The notes beneath the pieces were generated by a model. That model was not told where the DNA came from. It saw only the letters and a list, made by a program, of their open reading frames with translations, and ran no database searches. Below are positions 35,882 through 46,439 of a stretch of 64,000 nucleotides of DNA, one piece after another. The stretch's first letter is position 1; the number at the start of each line of letters is the position of its first letter. The translations under genes were made by a program, and so were the position numbers. Source of the stretch: Triatoma infestans (taxonomy: Eukaryota; Arthropoda; Insecta; Hemiptera; Reduviidae); the NCBI GenBank assembly GCA_011037195.1, contig JAAEAF010014376.1:44603-108602 (forward strand). The letters are read 5' to 3'.

Positions 35882-36007
35882 GACCATTTGCTAAAAACCA
35901 CATTTTTGGACTCAGGGGACATCAAAACGGATATTTCCGGTGAAAACTCGATAACGAAAATTTGACACGATTACAATACTTCCTCTTACTTAGGAGTAAG
36001 AGAAAGT
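35021..36007 (-). mobile_element. Near full-length 1 kb repeat, copy 2
   Basis: Starts ATCTGGTGTGAAACACTCAC, followed by ACTTTCTCTTACTCC, and ends with CTCTTACTTAGGAGTAAGAG then AAAGT. CACTTCCGG joints at 35151, 35452 and 35732 show two tandem monomers of 301 and 280 bp. A CA microsatellite is at 35862-35880. Inverted relative to copy 1. Confidence 0.85.
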
Positions 36008-36449
36008 AATTATAAATTACGGTAGCTGTAAAAAAAATAATACGCTAGTTTTGTTCAGTAAAATTCTAGCGTAAACTAAAAGAAATATAGTGTGAATCAT
36101 TCACATGACTTTGCTTTCGATTATTTGCAGACTGATAGTATTTTGAATTTAGAATGTTATTTTATTCTCCTATAAAACATGACTTCGGCTATTCAGCCAT
36201 TCTGCATTGCGTGGTCCAATATAAAATTTTAGGCTGCGCTGGCAACTTATGTTGTTCGTTTAGTTGGATATCCAGGGAGCACGTGAGTACAATCTCGGAC
36301 GTGAACAATTTCACCTCCAGAATTTACAATGAGCTAACGGTTTTTTTTTTTTACAAATGAACAATTTTCTATTTTGTTCTAGAAACAATTCAACAATGAT
36401 TAAATAGTTTTTTAAAATTCATAAACTCCTACATTTCCTATAAAAAAAA

Positions 36450-37298
36450 ATCTGGTGTGAAACACTCACATAACTTTCTGTTACTCCAGTTCTCAAAATG
36501 ATAATTGACAAATTTTATAGTTTGTGTACCAAATTTAATGAAATTCGTCGAAACTGAAAAAACTGTTCAGTAAAAGCGCACTTCCGGTTTACTAATTTTC
36601 TTGAAACTCGGAATTTCAACCATCTATTTATTTCTAACTAATTATGTTTGGATGATAGAATTGTATAATCAACTAGGATAGCACTTTGATGAAAATCTAA
36701 CCCCACCCCTCCCCTAAAAGTGCCCTTAAAAGAACTTTCCCAGAGAAATGTTTTAGATAAAACTTGTAGATCTTTGCATGTTTAGCAACTAAAAATACTA
36801 AGTTTCAAAAAAAATCGTCGGAGCCATTTTTGAGAAAATTGCGAAAAAGTGAATAAATCATTCAGTAAAGTGGTAAAGTAAACGCACTTCCGGTTATCCG
36901 ATTTTTTTGAAACTCGGAATTTCAACAACATATTTAATTCTAATTAACATTATTCAGATGACAGAATTGTCTAATAAACTGAAATAGCACTTTAGAATGA
37001 AACCTAACCCCACCCCTTCCCCAAAAGTGGCCTTCAATGCATTTTCCCGAAGAAATGTTTCAAATAAAAGTTGTAGTTCTTTGTATGTGTGGTTGATGTT
37101 TAATGTTTAATGATAATCGTCGGAGCCATTTTTGAGGAAATTGCAAAAAAGTTAAAAATCCAACTAGTAAAGTGGTACTTTCGGTTGAGAAATTTTGACA
37201 GATAATGTACTGTCAGATCACATCGTGATACCGAAACGGAATATCAAGTTTGAACTTTCTGCGATTTTTCGTTTATGAGCTATGCTGTTCACATACCT

Positions 37299-37333
<35 letters not shown>

Positions 37334-37456
37334 CCTTTTGCTAAAAACCACTTTTTTGGACTCAGGGGACCTCAAAACGGATGTTTCCGGTGAAAACTCG
37401 ATATCGAAAATTTGACACGATTACAATACTTCCTCTTTCTAGGAGTAAGAGAAAGT
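36450..37456 (-). mobile_element. Near full-length 1 kb repeat, copy 3
   Basis: Same architecture and orientation as copy 2: ATCTGGTGTGAAACACTCAC start, CACTTCCGG joints, CA microsatellite (37303-37331) and an AGGAGTAAGAGAAAGT end. The copy has an intact 3' hairpin and few indels. Confidence 0.85.
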
Positions 37457-38446
37457 AAAACGAGTTCAGTTTTATTAATAAATAAAATAAAAAAATAAAA
37501 AAAATGGCCTGTTTATTAATTAATAAATAATGCAAAACAAAATATGCATAATCCGGTGTGTGTCTAGTGAAGGCCATTTCTTTTGGAATACATACAGATA
37601 TTTATTTCTCTCTCTCTCTGTAAACAAATCTAGAAATAACTTGTAGTTGAAACAAGTTTTGTATCCGGACAATATAGAGTGATAAAACATAAATTAGATT
37701 TACATAATGTTTAATTCATGGCTTCACATTTCTGCCTGTTCGCCAACCTATACCACTCATATAACCAACCATTCCTCCACGCTATATATCAGTTAGTGGC
37801 CACCACAAAAGACAGTCAGAGTATCCTAAACACACAAACACCACCAAAATTGTAACACTGAAAATATTACACGTTTTAATTTTTTATATTTTCTCTGTGT
37901 GATTTTTTTTCTTCTTTTATTTTTTTAATTACTCGCTAGCACTCATTGATTCACAACACTTTATCCAGGCCAGGATATCTTGAATTTCATCCCATGTTTA
38001 CGTATTATTAATTTCGTTCCTTTTTTTTTTATTTTTTACTGTTTTTTTTTCTGATCACATAATCTAGCTTTGTTTTTATTTGGTTTGTTATATTTCCTGT
38101 TCTCATTATAATAGAGGCCAAGGAAATTTATTGCTATGCAAAGCTGTTTTCCACGAAGTAGTTGTAAAGAGAAGTGACAAAAAACAACCCTAGACGATCC
38201 ATTAGGGCTTTTTGCTTAACATAATATCAACCACATCCATGATGCCTATGAATGGAGTGGTTAAAGAAGCGGCTAATTTACTTGTCGCTAGAAACCTAGA
38301 GATTTTTGCAGAAAATTACGGAAGTATCAAATTTTCAGTTTTAATTCAGATTACTTGTCAAATTTTTTTGACAAAAAAAATTAATTTTATCGTGTCCAAA
38401 ATATTCTCGTTTTTAATAAAATATTTTTTTCCCTTAAAGTTCAAAT
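37457..38446. other. Non-coding DNA
   Basis: AT-rich with CT repeat at 37606-37620 and poly-T runs near 38020-38052. The open frame at 38212-38448 is not recognisable. Confidence 0.5.
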
Positions 38447-38990
38447 AATTACTTACTTACTAAGCAGCGCTACAGCACGGAGTCCGCCTTGGCTACCCTG
38501 AAATTCATCTTCATACGTCTCCGTCCTCCCCAAGATTTTAAGGACTTCCTCCACATAATGCAGCCATCTTCTCTGTGGTCAGCCAATACTTCTTTTGCCG
38601 ATAACAGATTCATTCAGCCGTCTACTCAGCATCCTATCACTTGACATACTTACTACGTGTCCAACCATTCCATGCAGCGAGCCTTAATAAATTGGACCAC
38701 ATTTCCATTTTGGTAGAGTAAATAAAGCTCACTCTTTGTGCGGAGCCTCCATGAACCGGATTCGATATCAATGACTGGACCTTATATCTATCCTTTTCAA
38801 TAGCTTGCGTTCAAATATTTTTAAACAGTTCAACACGGGCAGCGGTGATAATCCATGTTTCTGCGTTAAAACTGGTCTGGGTTTTATATAGCCGCACCTA
38901 TGTGGCTCTCGACAGATAAGAAGTCTTTAACAATTTCATATTGGCAAAGTTGGCCCGTTTGGCAGCCATTATTCTTCTTTTTTTTCTTCT
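38447..38990 (-). pseudogene. LINE C-terminal relic
   Basis: On the minus strand: AAKRANFANMKLLKTSYL, ETWIITAARVELFKN, HGGSAQRVSFIYSTKMEMWSN, AWNGWTRSKYVK, QKKYWLTTEKMAALCGGSP and NLGEDGDV, ending in a TAAG-type repeat (38447-38462). The order matches the region after the RT domain of RTE/endonuclease-RT type LINEs. Stops and shifts throughout. Confidence 0.6.
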
Positions 38991-39125
38991 TGTTAATAAT
39001 TTTAATTTCCCCATTTAATTCCGACCACAAATAGGTAAAACATTGAACTCGCTCTAATGTGTACCTTCCACCGCTAATGAAGAACTACTGCGGCTCTGGT
39101 TGATGCTCTCATAGACTTGGCCTTA

Positions 39126-39977
39126 TATTACTTATATTTCAAATAAATATAAGTAATTAAATTCTAATCAACTTTTTGTTTTTAATAAATTTTAAGAACA
39201 AATACTTTTTAATCATTAAAATCTTAGATAAAATTTAAATTTATTTTTTAAAAAAAAGTTCAGTTTACTCTCTTATTAACAACTTAATAAGGTGACGATA
39301 AAAGTCTGTTTAATAATATAATAGAAATGGTATGAATTCGTGTACTAGTGCGATTCTCACGTATTTATTACTATGCACAGTACAACTTGTGTTATGGACC
39401 GTGAGCAAAGTTGTTACGGTCGAACGATTCCATAGAGACCCAATTCAAACTTAACAATACTCGTATATACATATATATGAATATATCTCCTTACAGAAAT
39501 ATATCAAGAGTTTTTCTTTTCTTTAAAATTTCATAATGTATTTCCTTTTTGCAAAATTTAATGATAACAAAAATATGTTGCTTTGTATTTATTACTTTAT
39601 TTGCATAAGAGATTCCTGCACTGTGCACATGAGTATAGCACTATACAGAAGGATTTTTACATTAAAGAAGTGGTTTCAAAAGGAGTAATTATTAAAGCGT
39701 GGAACAAAAGAACAAGAAAAAAAAGAAGACAAGTATGAAGTTAAGCTAACAATAGAACAAAAGACAAATTTTTAAAGGAAGAAAGTCTTTTAAAATATTA
39801 ATAATAAAACAAAATGAACTGCATTATATTTGGAGAAAGATCATTAACAATAATTTAGAAACATGAACAGTTTGCACAAAACAGATTGTACCGTTTGATG
39901 ACAGAAAAGTGATAGATTCTCGCGGTTATGTAACCCCATAACATTGTCAACGGCTTACACGAATTACCTTTCCCTTC
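39126..39977. other. Non-coding DNA
   Basis: AT-rich; no repeat or gene recognised. Confidence 0.5.
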
Positions 39978-40437
39978 GCCCGCAAGGGGTATCTGTTGCA
40001 TGCAGTTACTTGGGGAATAGCGAACCCACGGGTTACCACAGCTTAGTACTCCGTGCATTTCGTCAGAGCAGTAAACAATACACTTCAACTACGAACACTC
40101 TGGACTTTACAGACAAAGACAAACACAATATACAAACTAGGGTCTCCGTCCCTAGTTAATTGGCGAAAGCCAAGGGAGAAGGAAGGGATTAGCTCAGTGG
40201 TAGCGCGCTGGACTAGCAACGCCGAGGTTCCGGGTTCGAATCCAGCATACGGCCTTTAGATTTTCTCTTCATAGGAGCCTCTACAACTCACTGTCCGGTG
40301 ATGGGCTGTGTTGTCTGTAGCTAGTTAGAGAACACTGCTTGGAGGCCGGCTGTGCATTGGAGAAGACTCCGAGGGGGGGGCATAATGGATCTTTCCGGTC
40401 ACAGTGCAATAATCCCCTACAACAATCTACATCTACC
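39978..40437 (+). repeat. SINE family A, best full-length copy
   Basis: Complete 5' segment (CGCAAGGGGTATCTGTTGC to GTTAATTGGCG), tRNA-like head from about 40186 (GGGATTAGCTCAGTGGTAGC as box A, GGTTCCGGGTTCGAATCC as box B), body, and tail CCCCTACAACAATCTACATC. Boxes A and B look intact and could direct RNA polymerase III transcription. The roughly 220 bp segment upstream of the tRNA head is unusual for a tRNA SINE. Confidence 0.85.
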
Positions 40438-41028
40438 TTTCCCTTTTCTCAAGTAAAGTAGTAATGCCCTGCAGAAGAACGATATGCGCATGAATGCGCA
40501 TACATGTATAGGCAAAATCTTAGCTCAGTAACATAAATAAAAGATATAATTTTGTAATAAAGAATGCTTATTAAGTACCTTATTGTTTGGTTTCCCTATA
40601 ATTCAAAACGATCTATGCCAACTGCAAATAAACTGAGAAATATTAAGAACTCCCCAAGGAAAAATGGATGACGTCATATCGAGCTGTTCGACGAGAAGAA
40701 GTTGTATTGGCAAGATTGCGCTTAGGCCAGTGATGGCGAACCTATGACACACGCGAGCTCATTTTTGGTGACACGCATCTTCAAAGATAAAAAATTTCAT
40801 AATTCAAAAAAATCTTTTTTTTCTGATAATGTAGCTCATATAGTTAGCAACTCTCTCTGTTTACTACATATTTTGTGTTTAGTTTGTTTCATGGAAATTA
40901 TAAATACCGATTAACATTTTTTTAAATTTTATCCCTGAAAAAGACAATAAATTTGTCGAAACGTTGGAAAAGATTTTAAAAAAAGTGTACATTTTATTGA
41001 CCGCTCCTCGAGATCTCCTTTAGTTGTT

Positions 41029-41199
41029 TTGCTAACAATTTTTTCATCCACATATTTTTGTGAGACATTGTTCTCAGCATTAAATAATATTAAGACAAAC
41101 AAACGGAATCGGTTAACAGATGAAGTCAGTGGCGCTGGCTTGGCCTTGAATTGTACCAAGTATGAACCCGAAATAGAAGATTTAGCAGACAAACTTCAG
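41029..41199 (+). pseudogene. hAT transposase C-terminal (dimerisation) fragment
   Basis: STYFCETLFSALNNIKTNKR, RLTDE and LALNCTKYEPEIEDLADKLQ match the end of hAT transposases, where the conserved CExLFS..k..k...R..L helix mediates dimerisation. Only about 60 residues remain; the RNase H-like catalytic core and zinc finger are deleted. The reading frame is then interrupted by the hairpin element inserted after HQKS. Confidence 0.85.
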
Positions 41200-41213
41200 C
41201 ACCAAAAAAGTCA

Positions 41214-41470
41214 TCAGAGACATTTTCCGCGGTAGCCTGCTTCATTTTGTAGTCATCGACCGGTTTCGGGTGTTTGCCCATCTTCAGGATGCGTTTTTAA
41301 CTTAGTTTTCACACTCAACTTTGCTCTGTACAAGTCTGTGTTGTCGCAATGTCTGAAAAACGCATCCTGAAGATGGGCGAACGCCCGAAACTGGTCGATG
41401 ATCACAAAATGAAGCAGTCTACCACGGAAAATGTCTCTGATGCTTTCCAGCTCTGCGGAACCAACCACCA
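41214..41470 (+). mobile_element. Palindromic hairpin element with 14 bp TSD, inside the hAT
   Basis: Begins TCAGAGACATTTTCCGCGG and ends CTGCGGAACCAACCACCA. The arms are about 105 bp with a short centre near 41300-41320. CACCAAAAAAGTCA is duplicated exactly at 41200-41213 and 41471-41484. The right arm retains the best plus-strand hammerhead-like core. Confidence 0.92.
41362..41400 (+). ncRNA. Hammerhead-like ribozyme motif, best plus-strand copy
   Basis: GCATC (41362-41366), CTGAAGA (41367-41373), T, stem II GGGCG/CGCCC with AA loop (41375-41386), GAAA (41387-41390), CTGGTC (41391-41396, stem III and GTC cleavage triplet), GATG (41397-41400) pairing with CATC. It is a type I layout (open at stem I) with a minimal stem III. 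The extra T after A9 has precedent in a viroid hammerhead. Folding and cleavage untested. Confidence 0.55.
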
Positions 41471-42179
41471 CACCAAAAAAGTCACTAATTTTTCATATAT
41501 ATTTATTTTCTAATTGTATAAATTTATATTGTTTTTCTGTTTTTGTTCAATTATATTTTATATATATATATTACTTGATTTTGTATGTTAAGTGTCAATG
41601 AAATATGTAAGATAAGTCTCTAAATGTAAACTATTGGTTTCATAATTTTGGCTTTTGTATTTTAAATGGCATTAAACAAATAATTAACTTGATGAGTGAC
41701 ACGCCACGAGAATTATGTTTTTATTTTTCAAAATTTTGACACACCGAGCTCAAAAGATTCGCCATCACTGGCTTAGGCCATACTCTGCTAACACACAGAT
41801 ACCTGTTTCGTAGTGAGCAACCGCCGATATGTAACGTTTGCTTGATACCATTGACGGTCCGCCACATTCTAATTGAATGTCCACAATATGCTAGTGTTAG
41901 AGATAAATTGAATATGCCAAAAAATCTAAAAGAGGCCCTAGATGATGATGATGAATGTAGCGTAAACAAAACAATACACTTCCTTAGAGATATTCAGCTA
42001 TTTAATTTAATTTAATCTGAGCATATATCAGAAATTGTACTTGGAAAGATTGGTCGAATGAAAAGTGTGATTAAGTGCATATACTGGCTGAACGTCAGTG
42101 GCAAAGGACCTTAGTTGTTGTGCCTCTTCAACAAAACAAAACATACACAAAAGGATCTTTATATTGACAATAAAATAAA

Positions 42180-42990
42180 AAATCTGGTGTGAACATCACA
42201 GAACTATCTCTGACTGCAATTTAAATAGTTATAATTGTTTTTCAGATGCCTACTAGTATAGTCTCTGTAACATGTTTTGAAACCCTCCAATGGAGAAAAT
42301 TACAGGAAGCCTAAAGAACACATACCATAAATTCGCACTTGCAATCAACCAATTTTCTTCAAACAAGGCAGTTTAGCAGCACATTTACTATTTACTAATA
42401 CATATATACATGTAGCTTTCAGAGAAAATCTATCTCCCCCATCACTCCTCTCAAAAGAATTTTTCAAGAAAATATTTCTGGAAAACTCAGGATTTCGACA
42501 ACATACTCAATTCTAATTAATATTATTTTATAGATGATAGAATTATGTAATAACCGAAATAGCATTTTTGAGAAAACCATAACACCACTCCTCCCCAAAA
42601 AGTGCCCTTAAATGAATTTTCCCGGAGAAATATTTCAAATAAAAGTTTTAGCTCTTTGTATGTATAATTGATATGCCATGTTTGAAGAAAATCGTTGAAA
42701 CCATTTTCGAAAAAACCATTCAGTAAAGTGGCACTTCCTGTTGAATGATTTTACCTGAAATCTTCATGACCTAAACGGAATACCAAGTTTGAGCGTCCTG
42801 CAACTTTTCGTTTTTGCGTTATTCTTTTCACACATATTTACACACGCTTACACACAGACATACAGACCGTTCTAAAAAAAAAAACAAAAAAAAATACTTT
42901 TTTTGGACTCAGGGGACCTTAAAACGGATATTTCCGGAAAACTAGATATCGAAAATTTGACAAGATTACCATACTATAACAATTGTCAAA
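42180..42990 (-). repeat. 1 kb repeat copy, diverged
   Basis: ATCTGGTGTGAACATCAC start, AACTCAGGATTTCGACAACA, AACACCACTCCTCCCC, GTGGCACTTCCTGTTG, a CA-poor spacer and GGACTCAGGGGACCTTAAAA near the end. Monomers are present but shortened. Confidence 0.7.
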
Positions 42991-43689
42991 TCGGCATTAT
43001 AATATAAATACAATTACTATGACAACAATCAGCAACTGTAACGAAAGTACGAATAATTTAACATTAAATAATGTTACATTATCTTGTTAAAAATCATGTA
43101 CCATTTCATGTGTTGCGTTCTCACCGAGTGGTTGATACTATCTTTAGACTAAGTTATAAGACTATGGTTGAAATAAAGTTGCTTTCAGTGTACTAGTTTC
43201 TATTTTACAATATCATTTTTTGTTTTTTGTTTTGAATCTCTTTGTTTAATTCTCTTGATTTTTTTTTTAAGTATGAATTATTTATTCATTTTTAGTTATT
43301 TTACTAATTAAACCGTGCAACAGGCCTTAGGGCAAGGTTCTGTACATACTTAGTAAGTTTTACCCATTGATTCCGGACTTCGACCTTGTGAGCTACCTTC
43401 AAACAGCAAAGACTTCCTCTCTATGGTTCAGCCGCCTAAGTCTCTGCATTGTGGACCTTCTTGTTTTCCTTTAGAACAGCTTCTTTGGGAGATTATTTTT
43501 AGACATCATTCTTCAGTGATCCAATCATCCCAACCTTCCTTTCTTTAGTAGAGTGACCATAAACAAGTTTCAGATTAATTAACAAACATTCATAATTCGT
43601 TTGAGCTTTCAGTCATGGTTTACGAGTAATACCGGAATGAATATTTAACTAAGCACTTTTCTTTCCTAAATCGCAGGAAAAGTTATCTT
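42991..43689. other. Non-coding DNA
   Basis: No gene recognised. A less AT-rich patch at 43330-43560 has no supported ORF. Confidence 0.45.
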
Positions 43690-44326
43690 TGTAACAGCAA
43701 CCAAAGAGAAGCTCAGCAACCAAAGAGAGTAAAGAGAAGAGAAACGAACCCAACCACTCCCTCGGACTGGAGTGGGAGAAACTGTATAAATACTGCGAAG
43801 GCAATCCATGGAGACAGTTCGATACAGTTCAATATGGTTCACTATAGTTCATCATCTCACCAGTCACTTTGTGTCATTTTCATACCACTCTACCTTAACC
43901 ATTCTCTATTGTAAAGTCCAGGCAGACTGTGTCTCTTTATTATTATACATAATTAACCAATGTCAAACCCAGCCAATCTCATGATTAAACAGCAACCAAA
44001 GAGAAGCTCAGCAATCAAAGAAAGTAAAGAGAAGAGAATCGCACCCAACCACTCTCTCGGACTGGAGTGGGAGAAACTGTATAAATACTGCGACAGACAA
44101 TCCATGGAGACAGTTCGATACAGTTCAATATAGTTCACTATAGTTCATCATCTTACCAGTCACATTATGTCATTTTCATACCGTTCTACCTTAACCATTC
44201 TCTATTGTAAAGTCCAGGCAGACTGTGTCTCCTTATTATTATACATAGTTAACCAGTGTCAAAACCAGTCAATCTCATTTCATCAACCACACCTAAATTC
44301 TCTCCACCTAATAACACATCCATTAT
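43690..44326 (+). mobile_element. Solo-LTR-like element with internal duplication, copy 3
   Basis: Starts TGTAACAGCAACCAAAGAG and ends CATCCATTAT. The flanking ATCTT is repeated at 43685-43689 and 44327-44331. A block of about 290 bp, including CTCGGACTGGAGTGGGAGAA, CTGTATAAATACTGCG (TATA box) and TTGTAAAGTCCAGGCAGAC, occurs twice (from about 43697 and about 43986). The two units are about 90% or more alike by eye, so the duplication is recent relative to the family. Confidence 0.75.
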
Positions 44327-45784
44327 ATCTTTGATCTACTCTTCATGTTTTGCTGACATAAAAAAACTATTGGGTCTTGTATTAATTTTTAAAATCTAAT
44401 ACTTAATATTATTGAAAATATTTGATTTGATTCGTAGTACTGGATAACATTTGGAATTTTATCCATCATAGATGCTTCTTTTTGTAGGTTTCGACCAAAT
44501 TCTCATCAAATTCAGTATCAGATTCTCATACATCGTTAGAGTATTTATATTCAAGTTCGTGTGGAGTGTGGATTTCAACTTTTAGTTTTCATTACTCACC
44601 CACACTGGATGATTGTTTGTATCAATTTGTGTCTACCTCCCCATCGCCACCTCTTTATTTATATTTTTAGATCAAATCAATAAAATAAGAAATTTAAAGT
44701 AACTTTGAGTGTTTCACACAAGATTTCTTTTCTTCAATAATATTACTTTCCTATTTATTTCCAACTATATTTATATTTTTTTTATACTGGACCAACCACT
44801 TCATCAACAGAATATGTATCCTTTAAAAACCATTCGTTGTCCTTTGAGGAAAGAAGATAAAAAAAAAAATAAGACGTACAACTTTTTTTTAAAAAAAAAA
44901 AAAGATAAAAAGAAAAAAAATAGGAAGATACATTACTGGGCAAGGTGATTTATCGTGTAAATTTATCGTGATCCGTACAAGAACATGTAAGAGTGGGGGA
45001 ACAGGAATAGTGAACAAGGATGGTAAATGGAATGAAGGAGTTATCCATTCTGTCCAAGCTGTGTTCATCTCTTAAACTTGTGTGTAATATACATCAAGAA
45101 TTTTAACTAAGGTTATGTTTTTAAATTAAATAATTTATTTATTTCAAAAAATTGGGGAGAAATAAAAAATAAATCACAAATAAGTGGAAAATATATTATA
45201 TAATATATATATATATATAGATACTATAGATTTCTTTATAATAAGCTTTCTTAAAAAACGCTCAATTTTATCCTAAAAACCTAATAAAATTTTCTTTGTT
45301 GAGAAAATACATGATTATGAATACTATTATTATAATATTAAGATTGCATATTTGTAATTGGCATCAATTAAAAAAAACAAAACAGAATTGCATCTTGTCA
45401 CTTAATAAAACTGTATAGTCGCCAATTAAACAATGTGGCGCCAAAATATTCCGCCATACTTATTTATTTCTTTTTAGCAATTCCCAATTTTGTTTTATTC
45501 AAATTATTCGGATGTATATTTTTTTTTTACGATTTATAGACAGATAGTTGCAAATTATTTCATACCTACGAAAGAAATTATATATTAAATTTTTAAAATG
45601 TTTTCATTAATCAATTCAGAATATTGAGCTGTTGCTATTACTATAAATGAGTATCACTTTTATTTATAACATTTTTATGAAAAAATTGAGGGTTCTGAGG
45701 AATCTACGTATGACGTTAAATATTGCAATTATAGGTTTATTCGATTTTATTGTTTCTCTCATGACTATTTTTTTGTTTTTTCAG
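44327..45784. other. Non-coding AT-rich DNA
   Basis: At 44690-44725 a TGAGTGTTTCACACAAGATT stretch matches the hairpin end of the 1 kb repeat. Otherwise poly-A/T and TA repeats. The Lys-rich frame at 44709-44948 is poly-A translation. Confidence 0.45.
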
Positions 45785-46195
45785 GATGTCCTCAATACTG
45801 AGGTTCTCATCAACCAAAAACTTCTTATAATTTTGCTCTCCACAGTTCTGTATCCTGGGATACTTTCTTCCTCAAACCATTCCCATACAAACTTGCCACC
45901 ACTTCATCTATCCATGTCCGTCTCGGCCTTCCTCTGCTTTTTCTTCCTTCCAAGTTCCAATTTAAGGGTCAGCCTCGGTAGACTTTCCTCTCACATCCTT
46001 CTCGGATGGCCGTTTCTTCTCTATTCTCTGAAGTACACTTTTCTCATCTTTTCTCTAATTTCTCGGTAAAATCTTCTTTCTCTTCGCGATATTCTGGTAG
46101 CTCTTCTCCAATAGTTCTTTCTGTAGATAGTTACTTCCTGCTCAGACGGCGGTCAACGTCCACGTCTCGGTTCGTACAGCAGTACATCATAACTG
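45785..46195 (-). pseudogene. LINE C-terminal relic
   Basis: On the minus strand, split over frames: TETWTLTAV, then GRKSRGRPRRTWIDEVVAS, LYGNGLRKKVSQDTELWRAKL. The GRxxRGRPRxTWxDEV...DRxxWR pattern is typical of the C terminus of RTE/endonuclease-RT LINEs, and ETWTLT of the preceding region. Several stops. The plus-strand 140-codon frame here is its shadow. Confidence 0.7.
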
Positions 46196-46439
46196 CCCAA
46201 ATCTCCGTCAATATCAAAATAATAAACTTCAATAATAATAATAATAATAATGAAACAATAATAAAATTCACAAATTCATAGATGGTGGAGTTACACGTAA
46301 TTAAGAAAAAGCAGGAAAAAATAGAAGTAATTACACTGAAATCCAGAAGAGAGAACCAATAAAATTGAATAAACCAACGAATTGTAATATTTAACACACA
46401 TACCTCACAGATTACTCAGAATCCCATGAAATCAACGTT

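Larger units (their letters stand above)
40728..41770 (+). mobile_element. hAT transposon remnant with 8 bp TSD
   Basis: Inverted ends CAGTGATGGCGAA at 40728 and its complement ending at 41770. The 8 bp duplication GCTTAGGC lies at 40720-40727 and 41771-41778. Length, TIR and TSD fit hAT. Subterminal GACACAC/GAGCTC motifs are inverted as well. The length without the 257 bp hairpin element and its TSD is about 770 bp, so this is an internally deleted, non-autonomous derivative. Confidence 0.93.
40612..42150 (+). pseudogene. LINE C-terminal relic interrupted by a hAT
   Basis: The left part (to 40727) reads NKLRNIKNSPRK and RREEVVLARLRLG. After the hAT and its 8 bp duplication it resumes HTLLTHRYLFRSEQPPICNVC, PLTVRHILIECPQYASVRDKL, ending at TAA 42013-42015. 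This is the ORF2 end of an I/Jockey-like LINE: an arginine-rich (RxRxGHTxLTH) motif and a C-x2-C...H...C knuckle. The 3' UTR has GACCTTAGTTGTTG (42107-42120), which resembles the SINE family B tail. Apart from one stop/shift near 40655 and the hAT, the frame is open. Confidence 0.85.

Noticed and set aside
33291..37331. Regularly spaced repeats as a possible CRISPR array
   Set aside because: The repeats are 1 kb elements and ~290 bp monomers in eukaryotic DNA; no short repeat/spacer structure or cas genes.
40186..40260. Possible tRNA gene with clear A and B boxes
   Set aside because: The same head occurs in many SINE copies with SINE body attached, and the acceptor arms do not pair. It is a SINE head, not a tRNA gene.
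45647..46069. 140-codon hydrophobic plus-strand frame
   Set aside because: It is antisense to a LINE C-terminal relic whose motifs (GRPRRTWIDEV, DTELWRAKL) are clear on the minus strand.
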